A DNA stretch of 51,279 bases. Source: Paracoccaceae bacterium (GTDB lineage: Bacteria > Pseudomonadota > Alphaproteobacteria > Rhodobacterales > Rhodobacteraceae). Location of the stretch: assembly GCA_947504705.1 (NCBI GenBank), contig CANNIA010000026.1:1-51279 (forward strand). Direction: 5' to 3'. Position numbers and translations under genes: made by a program. Each line of letters begins with the position of its first letter. Positions within the stretch are counted from its first letter, which is position 1. The notes beneath the pieces are model-generated. The model was not told the DNA's origin, searched no databases, and saw only the letters and a list, made by a program, of their open reading frames with translations. Positions 24,933 to 35,698 of this stretch are shown here, piece by piece.

Positions 24933-25325
24933 TCAGGCGGCAATCGCCGTCCACAAGATGAAAAGAGCCGAGCCCGCAGTCACGATATGGGTTCCGACCG
25001 TGCCCACGATACGCAGCGGATTGGCAGGTTTGGCCACCGAGACACCAAAGGGATGCACCAGCCGCGACACCACCAGCAAGATCCCCAAGCCATGGGTCCA
25101 GCCGGACGGCAAGCCGCTGGCCTCGGCCATGCCCAGCAGGATCAGCGCCAGCGGCGCGTATTCGATCAGGTTGCCGTGGCGGCGGATCACGGCGGCCATT
25201 TCTGGATTGCCGCCGTCACCATGCAGGATCTTGTATTTGCCGCGCATGGTGCTGACGTAGTTCGACAAAACCACCGCCCAAAGCCCGATCACAGCTGCAT
25301 AGATTGCCGTAATGTGAAGTGCCAT
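24933..25325 (-). CDS. MAPEG family membrane protein
   Basis: A 130-residue protein of the MAPEG superfamily (membrane-associated, eicosanoid and glutathione metabolism). It has four hydrophobic helices. The segments AAVIRRHGNLIEYAPLALILLGMAE and RLVHPFG are the family's glutathione-site region. It is preceded by AGGAAG and lies 30 bp upstream of the YCII gene on the same strand, so it may be transcribed with the ECF42 module. The enzymatic activity (peroxidase or transferase) is inferred. Confidence 0.87.
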   Translation of the reverse strand: MALHITAIYAAVIGLWAVVLSNYVSTMRGKYKILHGDGGNPEMAAVIRRHGNLIEYAPLALILLGMAEASGLPSGWTHGLGILLVVSRLVHPFGVSVAKPANPLRIVGTVGTHIVTAGSALFILWTAIAA

Positions 25326-25504
25326 TGTTTCTTCCTTTCGTTGCGAACATCCCAAGGACGCTTGTAGCTTGTCCGTTTCGACATCCGCGCGAAATATTCC
25401 GACAAATAATTTCCATGTGCCGTCCCGCCCGGTTTGCCCTTCCCTGCCCTTTTACTCTTCGGGCGTTTCCCTTATGACGCGCCAAAGCTGCCAGAGGGGA
25501 TGCC

Positions 25505-27678
<2,174 letters not shown>

Positions 27679-27682
<4 letters not shown>

Positions 27683-28167
27683 CCCTGCGCGCGGCCACGG
27701 CGGCGGATTTCGGCTTTATCCGAAGTCTGACATCGCGGCCCGATTATGCACCTTTCATCACCGATGAGGATGAAGCGGGTCTTGCCGCCTATCTGGCCGA
27801 TCCAACCGAGAGTCTGCTGATCTGGGAGTCCGGCGACGGAACCACGGGCTTTGCGCTATATTGCGGGATCGGCCAGCCCTCTGGCGCTGTCGAACTGCGG
27901 CGGATTGCGCTGGATCAGGCGGGAGCCGGGCGGGGAGCCGCGTTCTTTGACGCTTTGCTGGATCATGCGTTCCGCGACCTTGAGGCGCAAAGGCTGTGGC
28001 TGGACGCCAGCGGTGAGAACACTCGGGCGATGAAGGTCTATGAACGCGCGGGCTGTGTGCGTGAGGGCATCCAACGCGCGCATTGGTGGCGTCCGGCGCT
28101 GGGTCGTGCGGTGGATCTGCATCTGTTCGGGATGCTGCGGTCGGAGTGGCAGGCGCTGCGGGCCTAG
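27679..28167 (+). CDS. GNAT-family N-acetyltransferase
   Basis: A 162-residue GNAT protein begins with a GTG overlapping the purL stop, so it is translationally coupled. The acetyl-CoA binding segment is [21 protein letters not shown] (about 76-96). The C-terminal [25 protein letters not shown] is the classical alpha4-beta6 pattern of RimJ/RimL-like enzymes. The substrate is unknown. The coupling with purL is probably only transcriptional convenience. Confidence 0.87.
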
Positions 28168-28254
28168 GCCTGCAGGGCCCTGCCCCGCGCGTCCATACAT
28201 GGCTTGAGGACAGGGTTCAGGTCCCGGTCGCGAAACCGCCAAAAGCCTGTGCGA

Positions 28255-28692
28255 TCACACCGCGTCGACGATCCGCCATTCCGAGGTCATCTCGGCGGTA
28301 TGGCGAAACATCGCGGTGGCCGAGCAATATTTCTCTTCCGAGAGCTTGATCGCCCGTTCGACCTGCGTCGGGTTCAGATCGCGGCCGGTCAGAGTGAAGA
28401 CCATGTGAACTTTGGTGAAGACTTTGATGTTGCCGCCTGGTTCGGTCGGCTCACGCTCGCCTTCAAGCGAGACTTCGCAGCCCGTCACCTTTTGCCGTGC
28501 CTTTTCCAGGATCATCACCACGTCAAAGGCCGTGCAGCCGCCAAGGCCCAGAAGCAGCATCTCCATCGGGCGGACACCAATGTTGCGGCCGCCAGACTCG
28601 GGGGCACCGTCCATGATCACGGCGTGGCCCGAGCCGCTTTCGCCAAGGAAAGCACGCCCGTTGATCCAGGTAATCTTTGCTGTCATTGCCAT
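28255..28692 (-). CDS. OsmC/YhfA family peroxiredoxin-like protein
   Basis: A 145-residue OsmC-fold protein of the YhfA branch. The two conserved cysteines are C53 in GLGGCTAFDVV and C123 in KYCSATAMF. RPMEMLLLGLGG is the family signature. Members can reduce organic hydroperoxides, but YhfA-like members are not well characterised. I chose the ATG at 28692, preceded by GGAGAG at proper spacing; in-frame ATG codons at 28686 and 28704 are alternatives. It is divergent from bolA. Confidence 0.9.
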   Translation of the reverse strand: MAMTAKITWINGRAFLGESGSGHAVIMDGAPESGGRNIGVRPMEMLLLGLGGCTAFDVVMILEKARQKVTGCEVSLEGEREPTEPGGNIKVFTKVHMVFTLTGRDLNPTQVERAIKLSEEKYCSATAMFRHTAEMTSEWRIVDAV

Positions 28693-28818
28693 GGCACTCT
28701 CCATTCCGCTGTTCAGGCTAGCCTTGGCGAAAGCCTTGGGGTTTGTCAAAGCCACCATACCGGCCTTGCAGGCCCCTGCCCTGCGGCCTACATTCGCGCA
28801 AGACCTCAAGGAGAAACT

Positions 28819-29055
28819 ATGCCGATGGACGCCCGCGATATCGAGAGCCTGATCCGGGAGAGCTTTCCCAACGCCAAGATCAGCGTTCAGGGCGATGACG
28901 GACGCCATTTCGCCGCCGAAGTCATTGACGCCAGTTTTAGCGGCCTGAACCGGGTGCAACAGCAGCGCGCGGTCTATGCGGCGCTGAAGGGCCGGATGGA
29001 CGGGGCTGGAAGCGAGTTGCATGCGCTGGCTTTGACGACGAAAGCCCCGGACTGA
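28819..29055 (+). CDS. bolA: BolA family protein
   Basis: A 78-residue BolA protein with the fold core HFAAEVIDASFSGLNRVQQQRAVYAAL (30-56) and the C-terminal conserved H68 in LHALALTT. No cysteine is present, as expected for partners of a CGFS glutaredoxin with which it shares a [2Fe-2S] cluster. grxD, encoding that partner, lies about 740 bp downstream on the same strand, with two small genes in between. A strong AAGGAG site precedes the ATG. Confidence 0.95.
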   Translation: MPMDARDIESLIRESFPNAKISVQGDDGRHFAAEVIDASFSGLNRVQQQRAVYAALKGRMDGAGSELHALALTTKAPD

Positions 29056-29208
29056 GTCGGACCACTGGCTTTCGCCTGGCGATTTCTTCCGTATCAGCCA
29101 AAATGATGCATTGGTCTGGATCAGGTTCCTGCCTATGATCTTAAGGCACGACCACTTCCGGTTGGCGCTGGGATGGTCCGGACAACTCGGACCCTGAGGA
29201 TCAAGTTC

Positions 29209-29520
29209 ATGGCAACCGACCCGTCGCGACAGGAACGAACCCGCGCGCTTTTGACTTCGCTTGCAGCGGTCTTCATCGCGGGAATGGAATGGGCCAACAG
29301 CCCAGCACCCGGAGATTTCGTCGAGCCTGACCCCGTGTGGTATGCGAACTTTACCATCGCGTTGCATGGGCTTTTCCTGTTGTTCCTTCTGTTCAATCTT
29401 GCCCGCCTGAATGCGATGACGGCAGACAAGCCGGGGCTTCGCCTGCCGATTCTGGCCGCTATCCTTGTCGGCGTGGCCTCGGCAGCCTATGTCGTCGGAC
29501 GAGACTTCGGAATGATCTGA
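29209..29520 (+). CDS. Small membrane protein, unknown
   Basis: A 103-residue protein (115 if the GTG-like start at 29173 is used) with three hydrophobic stretches: ALLTSLAAVFIAGM, ANFTIALHGLFLLFLLFNLARL and ILAAILVGVASAAYVVG. It follows a GAGGAT site. I do not recognise the family. It lies inside the bolA-grxD interval on the same strand and may belong to that run. Confidence 0.65.
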   Translation: MATDPSRQERTRALLTSLAAVFIAGMEWANSPAPGDFVEPDPVWYANFTIALHGLFLLFLLFNLARLNAMTADKPGLRLPILAAILVGVASAAYVVGRDFGMI

Positions 29521-29549
29521 GGCAGATTGCGTGAAGATGGGGCGCTGCG

Positions 29550-29795
29550 ATGGCGACAGGTGCGGGATTTGGCGGGTTGATAACGGCGCTGGTTCCCTTG
29601 GTGGGGATTGTGTCGATCATCAGGGGACGCATAAAGCGGAAACGCGGCTTGCCGGAACCGGTGGACGAAAGCTTCGAAAAGCGAAAAGCGGCAGAGCGTG
29701 AGACCGAACGGCGGATGAAGGCCTATCTGGCGCAACGCAGTACGGACGGGTATGAGGCTGTCCAAAGTCGGGACGAACAGGAGACGAAGCGATGA
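29550..29795 (+). CDS. Small single-helix basic protein, unknown
   Basis: An 81-residue protein with one N-terminal transmembrane segment ([19 protein letters not shown], 8-26). A strongly charged, probably helical cytoplasmic part follows ([29 protein letters not shown]). Its stop overlaps the grxD ATG (ATGA), so it is coupled with grxD and is likely a real gene. No known family is recognised. Confidence 0.65.
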   Translation: MATGAGFGGLITALVPLVGIVSIIRGRIKRKRGLPEPVDESFEKRKAAERETERRMKAYLAQRSTDGYEAVQSRDEQETKR

Positions 29796-30151
29796 GCGCG
29801 CAGGACCAGATCCGCGAGACGATCGAAAAGAACGACGTGGTGCTGTTCATGAAAGGCACCAAGATGATGCCGCAATGCGGGTTCTCGTCCCGCGTGGCCG
29901 GGGTGCTGAATTTCATGGGCGTGGAATTTGCCGATGTGAACGTGTTGGCGGATGCCGAAATCCGGCAGGGGATCAAGGATTTCAGCGACTGGCCGACGGT
30001 CCCGCAGCTTTACGTCAAGGGCGAGTTTGTGGGCGGCTGCGATATCGTGACCGAGATGACGCTGTCGGGCGAGCTGGATCAGTTGCTGGAAACCAAGGGC
30101 GTTGCCTTCGACAAGGTGGCTGCCGAGAAGATCCGCGAAGCCAACGTTTAA
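29792..30151 (+). CDS. grxD: Monothiol glutaredoxin GrxD
   Basis: A 119-residue CGFS glutaredoxin that holds a bridging [2Fe-2S] cluster and takes part in iron-sulfur trafficking with BolA. The active site CGFSS has C29. [15 protein letters not shown] and the [20 protein letters not shown] stretch (glutathione site) fit Grx4 exactly. The start overlaps the small upstream gene. A hairpin downstream separates it from zapA. Confidence 0.96.
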   Translation: MSAQDQIRETIEKNDVVLFMKGTKMMPQCGFSSRVAGVLNFMGVEFADVNVLADAEIRQGIKDFSDWPTVPQLYVKGEFVGGCDIVTEMTLSGELDQLLETKGVAFDKVAAEKIREANV

Positions 30152-30174
30152 GTTTCACTGCGTAAGGTGGGCAA

Positions 30175-30206
30175 GTCGGTATTTTCGGTAATCCGAAAAA
30201 ACCGAC
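30175..30206. terminator. Bidirectional terminator between grxD and zapA
   Basis: GTCGGTaTTTTCGG-taat-CCGAAAAaACCGAC forms a 14-bp stem with one A/A mismatch, between the convergent grxD and zapA genes. The internal T and A runs let it act from both sides. Confidence 0.75.
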
Positions 30207-30223
30207 CAATTGCACAACCTACC

Positions 30224-30583
30224 TCAGGCCCGCTCTTCTGCCTTTGCGGCCAGAGCTTCGGCCCGTGCGGCGAGTTCCGACAGCGCCTCAACCACCTGAG
30301 GCGGGATCACGGCCACGTCGCGGGTCAGTGCGGGCTTGGCTTCAAGTTCGGCAACCCGGGCTTTCAGGGTGCGAATCTCGTCCTCGAAGGCCGCCGTCTT
30401 GTCGGCAAGCATCAGCCCAGCCATCAACAGAAGCTTGGTTTCCGAAAGGCGCCCCATCTGGGCCGTCAAGGGCGTGGCTTCGGCATCCAGCATCGCTGCT
30501 GCAGAGCGCAGGAAATGTTCTTCCCCCGGCTGGCAGGACACCGAAAAGCTGCGCCCGCCGATCATTACTTCAAGTTCAGGCAT
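30224..30583 (-). CDS. zapA: Cell division protein ZapA
   Basis: ZapA binds and bundles FtsZ filaments at mid-cell. The 119-residue protein has the short N-terminal beta domain (PELEVMIGGRSFSVSCQPGEEHFL). The conserved LRSAAAMLDAEATPL and SETKLLLMAGLMLADKTA helices follow, then a C-terminal coiled coil. Its start overlaps the stop of the coiled-coil gene upstream by 8 bases. In Caulobacter the gene upstream of zapA encodes ZauP, its partner. Confidence 0.93.
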   Translation of the reverse strand: MPELEVMIGGRSFSVSCQPGEEHFLRSAAAMLDAEATPLTAQMGRLSETKLLLMAGLMLADKTAAFEDEIRTLKARVAELEAKPALTRDVAVIPPQVVEALSELAARAEALAAKAEERA

Positions 30584-31085
30584 CGCGCGCCTCCGTCAGA
30601 TGCGGTTCAAGTGCCGCAAGAATTTCGTCCATCTCGGCCATTTCAGTCAGGCGAAGCGCCCGGAGCGCATCCAGTTCGATCATCATCGCCTTGTTGATCA
30701 GCTGGGGTTCGGTAACCCCGTTCATCTGGGCTTCACGCAGAGCCTCGACCTGCTGCAGCAGGGCCGCATTGATCCGGCGCATGCGCTGCAGTTCCAGCCC
30801 CTGCACGTCAAGGTCCCGCGTGAGCCTTTCAAGCTTGGCTTCGGTATCGCCTTTCGCTTCCCGCTCTTTCGAGACGCGGAGCTGTTTTTGCAGCCGCAAG
30901 GTCAGCGCGCGTTCTTCGTCGAGCTGGGATTGAAGCGCCGCAACCTCAACCGCTTCGACCGGAGTGGAGGGGGCCGCGGGCGCGCGGGCACCTGCGGTGG
31001 CGCTGGCACTGGGTTGGTCGAGCCGCCGACCGATCCGGTCCAGCGCCGCCGTGATCCGCTTTTCAAGCGCCGAGATCTCCTGCAT
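30576..31085 (-). CDS. Coiled-coil protein upstream of zapA (ZauP-like)
   Basis: A 169-residue protein, nearly all charged alpha helix. A short N-terminal helix (MQEISALEKRITAALDRIGRR) and an Ala/Pro linker precede a long coiled coil (about 48-135) rich in Glu, Leu and Arg. The C-terminus is LRALRLTEMAEMDEILAALEPHLTEA. Its coupling to zapA and the all-coiled-coil build match ZauP, the ZapA partner described in Caulobacter crescentus, which focuses the Z ring. The homology is inferred from context and architecture. The open frame continues upstream as far as 32885, but only as the antisense of tkt. Confidence 0.7.
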   Translation of the reverse strand: MQEISALEKRITAALDRIGRRLDQPSASATAGARAPAAPSTPVEAVEVAALQSQLDEERALTLRLQKQLRVSKEREAKGDTEAKLERLTRDLDVQGLELQRMRRINAALLQQVEALREAQMNGVTEPQLINKAMMIELDALRALRLTEMAEMDEILAALEPHLTEARDA

Positions 31086-31154
31086 CGCCCACCTGCCTTC
31101 GACGCCCGAAGCGCCGGTTCCTGAATTCCACAGGGGCGAATCACCCCTTGTCGA

Positions 31155-31168
31155 TCTTAGCGCGAAAC
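31155..31168. promoter_or_regulatory. Weak LacI-type palindrome before tkt
   Basis: TCTTAGCGCGAAAC matches the palindrome TGTTAGCGCTAACA at 10 of 14 positions. It lies 119 bp before the tkt start. It is weaker than the sites before gap1 and gap2. Confidence 0.3.
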
Positions 31169-31286
31169 CCAGGAAAGGCGACCTGCCTTTCTTCCCAAGG
31201 TCTTGGGGACCAAGCTTGATCTTGCCGGTTGGCATGTTTAGGAGGCTTCGGGAAAGCCCTGCTCCCCCTGCCAAAGGAATGCCGCC

Positions 31287-33302
31287 TTGGATATCCAGAC
31301 CCTCCGCCAGAAGCACCCCGACCACTGGATGCGCGCAACCGCCATCCGCGCCCTGACGCTGGATGCGGTGGCTGCCGCGAATTCCGGGCATTCGGGGATG
31401 CCGATGGGCATGGCCGATGTGGCGACGGTGCTGTTTGAAAAGCATCTGAAGTTTGATCCCAAAGCTCCGCGTTGGGCCGACCGCGACCGGTTCATCCTGT
31501 CGGCGGGCCATGGGTCGATGCTGATCTATTCGCTGCTTTACCTCACCGGCTATAGCGACATGACGCTGGAGCAGATCAAGAATTTCCGGCAGTGGGGCGC
31601 TATCACCGCTGGGCACCCGGAATACGGCCATGTCGCCGGGGTGGAGACGACGACGGGCCCCTTGGGTCAGGGGATTTCCAACGCGGTCGGCTTTGCCATA
31701 GCTGAAGAATCCTTGCGCGCCCGCTGGGGGGCCAAAGTTCAGGACCATTACACCTGGGTCATCGCCGGTGACGGCTGCCTGATGGAAGGTGTTTCGCAGG
31801 AAGCGATTGGCCTTGCGGGCAAGCAGCAACTTTCGCGGCTGATCGTGCTTTGGGATGACAACGGCATCACCATCGACGGCAAGGTGTCGATTTCCGATGT
31901 GACCGACCAGAAAGCGCGTTTTGCGGCCAGCGGTTGGGATGTGTTTGCCTGTGACGGCCATGACCCGGTGGATATCGACCGGGCGCTGACGGCGGCGAAG
32001 GCTTCGGCTCGCCCCGCGATGGTGGCCTGCAAGACCCACATCGCCATTGGCCATGCGGCGCAGGATACGTCGAAGGGACACGGAGCCCTGACCGACAAGG
32101 CGCAGCTGCAGGCGGCCAAGGACGGTTATGGCTGGAAAAGCGGGCCGTTCGAGGTTCCTGCCGATGTGAAGGCATGGTGGGAGAGCCTGGGTGCCAAGGG
32201 TGCCAAGGCCCGCGCCGAGTGGGAGGCGCGGATGGCCGCCCTTTCCCCGGCCAAGCAGGCCGAGTTCAAGCGCATCTTCGCGCTGGAAGCACCGGCCAAG
32301 CTGGGCGCTGCGATCCGGGCAGTGAAGAAGCAGGCGGTGGCGGATATGCCAAAGCTGGCAACCCGTGCGTCGTCGGAAAAGGTCCTGCAAGCGGTGAACC
32401 CGATTTGCAGCGAGACTATCGGCGGGTCGGCTGACCTTACCGGCTCGAACAACACCAAGACTGCGGATATGGGCACCTTCACCCCCGAGGATCGCAACGG
32501 CCGCTATATCTATTTCGGCATCCGTGAGCATGGCATGGCGGCGGCGATGAACGGCATGGTTCTGCATGGCGGGGTTCGGCCTTATGGCGGCACTTTCATG
32601 TGCTTTACTGACTACGCCCGCCCGTCGATGCGCCTTTCGGCGCTGATGGGGATCCCGACGGTCTATGTGATGACGCATGACTCGATTGGTCTGGGTGAAG
32701 ATGGCCCGACCCACCAGCCGGTGGAGCATCTGGCGATTTCGCGCAGCACACCGAACACGCTGGTGATCCGCCCCGCCGATCTGGTGGAGGTCGCCGAGGC
32801 CTGGGAGATCGCACTGACCGAGAAGACCAGACCGACGGTGCTGGCGCTTTCGCGGCAAAACCTGCCTGCGGTGCGGAAAACCCATACCAACACCAACATG
32901 GTCGCCAAGGGGGCCTATGTGCTGGCCGAAGCTACCGGCAAGCGTCAGGTGATCCTGATGGCCACCGGTTCGGAAGTGGAAATCGCGCTGAATGCGCGCG
33001 AGGTGCTGGAGGCGCAGGGGATCGGCACGCGTGTGGTTTCAATGCCGTCGATGGAGCTGTTCGCGGAGCAGGACGAGGCCTACCGCAAGCGCGTGCTGCC
33101 CGCCGGGCCGGTGCGTGTGGCGATTGAAGCGGGCGTCCGGCAGGGCTGGGACCGCTGGCTACTGGGCGAGCGTGGGCGCGAGGCGAAGGCCGGGTTCATC
33201 GGGATGTCGACGTTCGGTGCATCGGCCCCGATGGAACGGCTTTATGCCGAGTTCGGGATCACCGCGGAGGCTACGGTGGCCAAGGTCAAGTCGCTGCTCT
33301 GA
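31287..33302 (+). CDS. tkt: Transketolase
   Basis: Transketolase moves two-carbon units in the Calvin and pentose phosphate pathways using thiamine diphosphate. The 671-residue protein shows [21 protein letters not shown] (32-52), the ThDP motif [20 protein letters not shown], and the central [19 protein letters not shown]. The start is a TTG at 31287 with AAAGGA nine bases before it; this gives [13 protein letters not shown], a normal transketolase N-terminus, whereas the first ATG (31329) would cut into it. It lies not far from gap1/gap2 on the same strand but is separated from them by two unrelated membrane genes. Confidence 0.95.
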   Translation: MDIQTLRQKHPDHWMRATAIRALTLDAVAAANSGHSGMPMGMADVATVLFEKHLKFDPKAPRWADRDRFILSAGHGSMLIYSLLYLTGYSDMTLEQIKNFRQWGAITAGHPEYGHVAGVETTTGPLGQGISNAVGFAIAEESLRARWGAKVQDHYTWVIAGDGCLMEGVSQEAIGLAGKQQLSRLIVLWDDNGITIDGKVSISDVTDQKARFAASGWDVFACDGHDPVDIDRALTAAKASARPAMVACKTHIAIGHAAQDTSKGHGALTDKAQLQAAKDGYGWKSGPFEVPADVKAWWESLGAKGAKARAEWEARMAALSPAKQAEFKRIFALEAPAKLGAAIRAVKKQAVADMPKLATRASSEKVLQAVNPICSETIGGSADLTGSNNTKTADMGTFTPEDRNGRYIYFGIREHGMAAAMNGMVLHGGVRPYGGTFMCFTDYARPSMRLSALMGIPTVYVMTHDSIGLGEDGPTHQPVEHLAISRSTPNTLVIRPADLVEVAEAWEIALTEKTRPTVLALSRQNLPAVRKTHTNTNMVAKGAYVLAEATGKRQVILMATGSEVEIALNAREVLEAQGIGTRVVSMPSMELFAEQDEAYRKRVLPAGPVRVAIEAGVRQGWDRWLLGERGREAKAGFIGMSTFGASAPMERLYAEFGITAEATVAKVKSLL

Positions 33303-33320
33303 CCCCTGCCCCCCGTAATC

Positions 33321-33350
33321 GTGAAGGCGCCCCAACCGGGCGGCCTTTTC
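33321..33350 (+). terminator. Terminator after tkt
   Basis: AAGGCGCCC-caacc-GGGCGGCCTTTTC forms a GC stem with one mismatch, followed by a short T run, 18 bases after the tkt stop. Confidence 0.65.
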
Positions 33351-33393
33351 ATTTGACAATTGTTAAGTCAGGTTGGCTCGACGGAGGGTTCCG

Positions 33394-34509
33394 ATGAGCG
33401 CAATCAGTGGCTATTTGCCAGCGATGGGTTGGCCCAAACCGGGCGATTTGGCGCGTGCTGCCGTCGGAGCGGGTCTTGGCCTTGGTCTGGGCGAACTTGC
33501 CTTGCAGCTTGGCGGCGGCTTTGGGCTTGTGGCCCCGCTTGGGGCAACGACGGTACTGGTCTTTGCCGCGCCAAACAGCCCCTTGGCGCAGCCTTGGTCG
33601 GTTCTGGTGGGCAATACCGTCTCGACCCTGATCGCTCTGGCCTTGGCCGCGACGATGCCAAGCGGGCCTTGGGTCGGGCCGCTGGCCGTGGCCCTGGCGA
33701 TTGCGGCGATGATGCTGGCACGGGCGTTGCATCCTCCGGGGGGAGCGGTTGCGTTTCTGGTGGCCATGGGGATGCCGGGGGGCTGGACGGCTGCGCTGCC
33801 GGTGGTGCTGATTGGTTCGGTGTCACTGGTGCTGGGCGGGGTCGCTTGGAACCGGCTGGTCGGGCGGCATTATCCCTTGCGGCAAGTGGCGGCGACAGGT
33901 GTGCACGGCACGACAGATGCCAGCCCCAATGCGCGGATCGGGCTCGACCCAGCCGAGTTGGAGGGGATCCTGAAAGACTATCAGCAGACGGCAAACATCG
34001 GGGTGGCCGATCTGGCGCGGCTGGTCGGGGCCGCAGGACAAACCGCAGCTGCGCGGCGGATGGAGGGCTTCACCATCGCAGACATCATGTCGCGTGATCT
34101 GGTGACTGTGGGGCCCGGGGCGGCACTGGCCGAGGTTGCCGATCATTTCCGCGAGCGGGGCTTTACCTCGGTGCCGGTAATCGGGGCGGATGGGGCGCTT
34201 CTGGGGGTTATCTATCAGCTCGACTTGATCAAGAAGGCGCGTGAGGATGCGTTCCACAGCCGCCAAAGCCTGATCGGGGGCTTTTCGCGGATGATCGACG
34301 ATTACCGCTCGTCGCCGCTGACAGCCAAGGATGTGATGCAGACCGGCGTGCCAAGGGTAAGCCGCGAAACCCCGGTCGGGGCGCTGTTGCGGCTTTTATC
34401 AGATGGCCGGACGCCCGCTGTGCCGGTCGTGGATGCGGCGCGGCTGGTGGGGGTGGTGACACGGACAGACCTCATCTCGACCCTGGCGCAGCGATTGGCG
34501 CTGGGGTGA
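33394..34509 (+). CDS. HPP-family membrane protein with CBS pair
   Basis: A 371-residue protein. The N-terminal HPP domain (about 15-160) has four hydrophobic helices and the name motif ALHPPGGAVAF (about 112-122). C-terminal to it are two CBS domains (about 230-290 and 310-370: MSRDLVTVGPGAALAEVADHF, VMQTGVPRVSRETPVGALLRLL) that usually bind adenine nucleotides. HPP proteins have been linked to nitrite transport in chloroplasts and cyanobacteria; the bacterial role is unclear. An ATG after GGAGGG is the start; an in-frame TTG lies 21 bp earlier. It has its own hairpin downstream. Confidence 0.87.
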   Translation: MSAISGYLPAMGWPKPGDLARAAVGAGLGLGLGELALQLGGGFGLVAPLGATTVLVFAAPNSPLAQPWSVLVGNTVSTLIALALAATMPSGPWVGPLAVALAIAAMMLARALHPPGGAVAFLVAMGMPGGWTAALPVVLIGSVSLVLGGVAWNRLVGRHYPLRQVAATGVHGTTDASPNARIGLDPAELEGILKDYQQTANIGVADLARLVGAAGQTAAARRMEGFTIADIMSRDLVTVGPGAALAEVADHFRERGFTSVPVIGADGALLGVIYQLDLIKKAREDAFHSRQSLIGGFSRMIDDYRSSPLTAKDVMQTGVPRVSRETPVGALLRLLSDGRTPAVPVVDAARLVGVVTRTDLISTLAQRLALG

Positions 34510-34526
34510 ACGGTCAGGGCCGGGGA

Positions 34527-34550
34527 CCAAATTTCTTCGAAGAAAATTGG
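34527..34550. terminator. CCAAATTTCTT hairpin after the HPP gene
   Basis: CCAAATTTCTT-cg-AAGAAAATTGG is a hairpin with one mismatch between the convergent HPP and DUF808 genes. The CCGGGG flank and CAAATTTCTT arm match the hairpin at 7761-7790, so this is a small dispersed palindrome used as a terminator. Confidence 0.7.
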
Positions 34551-34557
34551 CCCAACC

Positions 34558-35520
34558 CTAATGTGTCGGGCTGAGCCTAGCCCAAAGCGGCCCGATCACC
34601 CGCGTTGCTAAGGGGATAAGGACCACACCCAGCCCAAGACCAAGAACCCCGTCGATGGCCGCCTGCACAGCCCAGGCGACAAAGCCTTTTGCAGCCGGGA
34701 CGACATGGCCAGCGGCTTCGGCCAGATGGTGGATCGTTTCATACGGCCAGGCCCAGAGATGCGTCACCTCCAGCCCGTGCAGCACAATGGACCCACCGAC
34801 CCAAAGCATAGCAGCTGTTCCCGCGGTTGACAGGAAGGTCATCAGCTTTGGCATCCCGGCGACCAACCCCCGGCCAAAGGCCCGGGCCGCGGCCGTGCGG
34901 CGGTTGGCGGCCATGTGCAGCCCGATATCGTCCATCTTCACGATCAGCGCCACCGCGCCATAGACTGTAACGGTGATAAGGGTGCCGACCACAGCCAGCG
35001 TCGCAGCCTGCAGCCAGAAGCTTGGGCTTTCGATCGTGGCAAGCGCGATGGTCATGATCTCGGCTGACAGGATGAAGTCGGTCTTGATCGCGCCAGCGAC
35101 CTTGTCTTCTTCCAGATGCGCGGGGTCCTTGGTGTCAAAATCCTCTTCGACCTCCTCATCAGCATGCGGGGCCAAGACATGGACCAGCTTCTCGGCCCCC
35201 TCAAAGCAGAGATAGGCCCCGCCCAGCATCAAAAGCGGCGTGATGGCCCAAGGCGCAAAATACTGGAGCGCTAGGAGGCCCGGCAACAGGATGATCAGCT
35301 TGTTCTTCAGCGACCCGCGCGCAATGCGCCAGATGATCGGCAGTTCCCGGTCAGCCTCGAACCCATGGACGTATTTCGGTGTGACTGCGGCATCGTCGAT
35401 CACCACGCCCGCCGCCTTGGCCCCGGCCTTGGCCGCCGCCGCTGCGATGTCATCGACCGAGGCCGCCGCAAGCTTCGCAATCGCCGCCACGTCATCCAGA
35501 AGTGCGAGTAAACCGCTCAT
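34558..35520 (-). CDS. DUF808 (YedI-like) inner membrane protein
   Basis: A 320-residue integral membrane protein of the DUF808/YedI family. It begins MSGLLALLDDVAAIAKLAAASVDDIAAAAAKAG, then has several hydrophobic helices. Conserved pieces are GVVIDDAAVTPKYVHGF, AYLCFEGAEKLVH and AIKTDFILSAEIMTIAL. Function is unknown in the family. The start follows GGGGCAGGGC. It is divergent from gap1 and ends at the hairpin shared with the HPP gene. Confidence 0.85.
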   Translation of the reverse strand: MSGLLALLDDVAAIAKLAAASVDDIAAAAAKAGAKAAGVVIDDAAVTPKYVHGFEADRELPIIWRIARGSLKNKLIILLPGLLALQYFAPWAITPLLMLGGAYLCFEGAEKLVHVLAPHADEEVEEDFDTKDPAHLEEDKVAGAIKTDFILSAEIMTIALATIESPSFWLQAATLAVVGTLITVTVYGAVALIVKMDDIGLHMAANRRTAAARAFGRGLVAGMPKLMTFLSTAGTAAMLWVGGSIVLHGLEVTHLWAWPYETIHHLAEAAGHVVPAAKGFVAWAVQAAIDGVLGLGLGVVLIPLATRVIGPLWARLSPTH

Positions 35521-35587
35521 GCCCTGCCCCGTGCTGTTCAACCTTTCATGTAATGCGCCGGAGCGGATTCGGCAAAGCTGAAGGAGA

Positions 35588-35620
35588 GGTTAGCGCAAAC
35601 AGGCGAAGATTGCGCTAACA
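35588..35620 (+). promoter_or_regulatory. Two LacI-type operator copies before gap1
   Basis: GGTTAGCGCAAACA (35588-35601) and AGATTGCGCTAACA (35607-35620) match TGTTAGCGCTAACA at 12 and 11 of 14 positions. Their centres are 19 bp apart, and together they make a perfect 9-bp inverted repeat, TTAGCGCAA/TTGCGCTAA. I recall this palindrome as the binding motif of CceR, a LacI-family regulator of central carbon metabolism in Rhodobacter. The sites lie 79-111 bp before gap1. Confidence 0.6.
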
Positions 35621-35645
35621 GTATGAATTCATGTCGGTTTCTGTC

Positions 35646-35673
35646 TTGCACTGGGCAAAAAGGCGGCTATCCC
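35646..35673 (+). promoter_or_regulatory. Possible gap1 promoter
   Basis: TTGCAC (35646-35651) and TATCCC (35668-35673) are spaced 16 bp apart. They lie just downstream of the operator pair and 25 bp before the gap1 start. Confidence 0.35.
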
Positions 35674-35698
35674 CATGTCAAGAAAATTGGGGACAGAC

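Noticed and set aside
23341-24954. Sigma factor with a long N-terminal extension
   Set aside because: The extension reads the DGPF/YCII gene in another frame; a TGATG junction marks the real start at 24555.
29111-29124. FNR-like TTGGT-ctgg-ATCAG before the small membrane gene at 29209
   Set aside because: Two mismatches to the consensus, and the distance to the nearest -10 (TATGAT, 29134) does not fit a normal FNR promoter.
28255-29367. Long frame upstream of the OsmC gene
   Set aside because: It covers bolA and the next small gene in antisense; the OsmC family start is at 28692.
30576-32885. A 769-codon minus-strand frame
   Set aside because: Only the part up to 31085 has coiled-coil character; the rest is the antisense of tkt.
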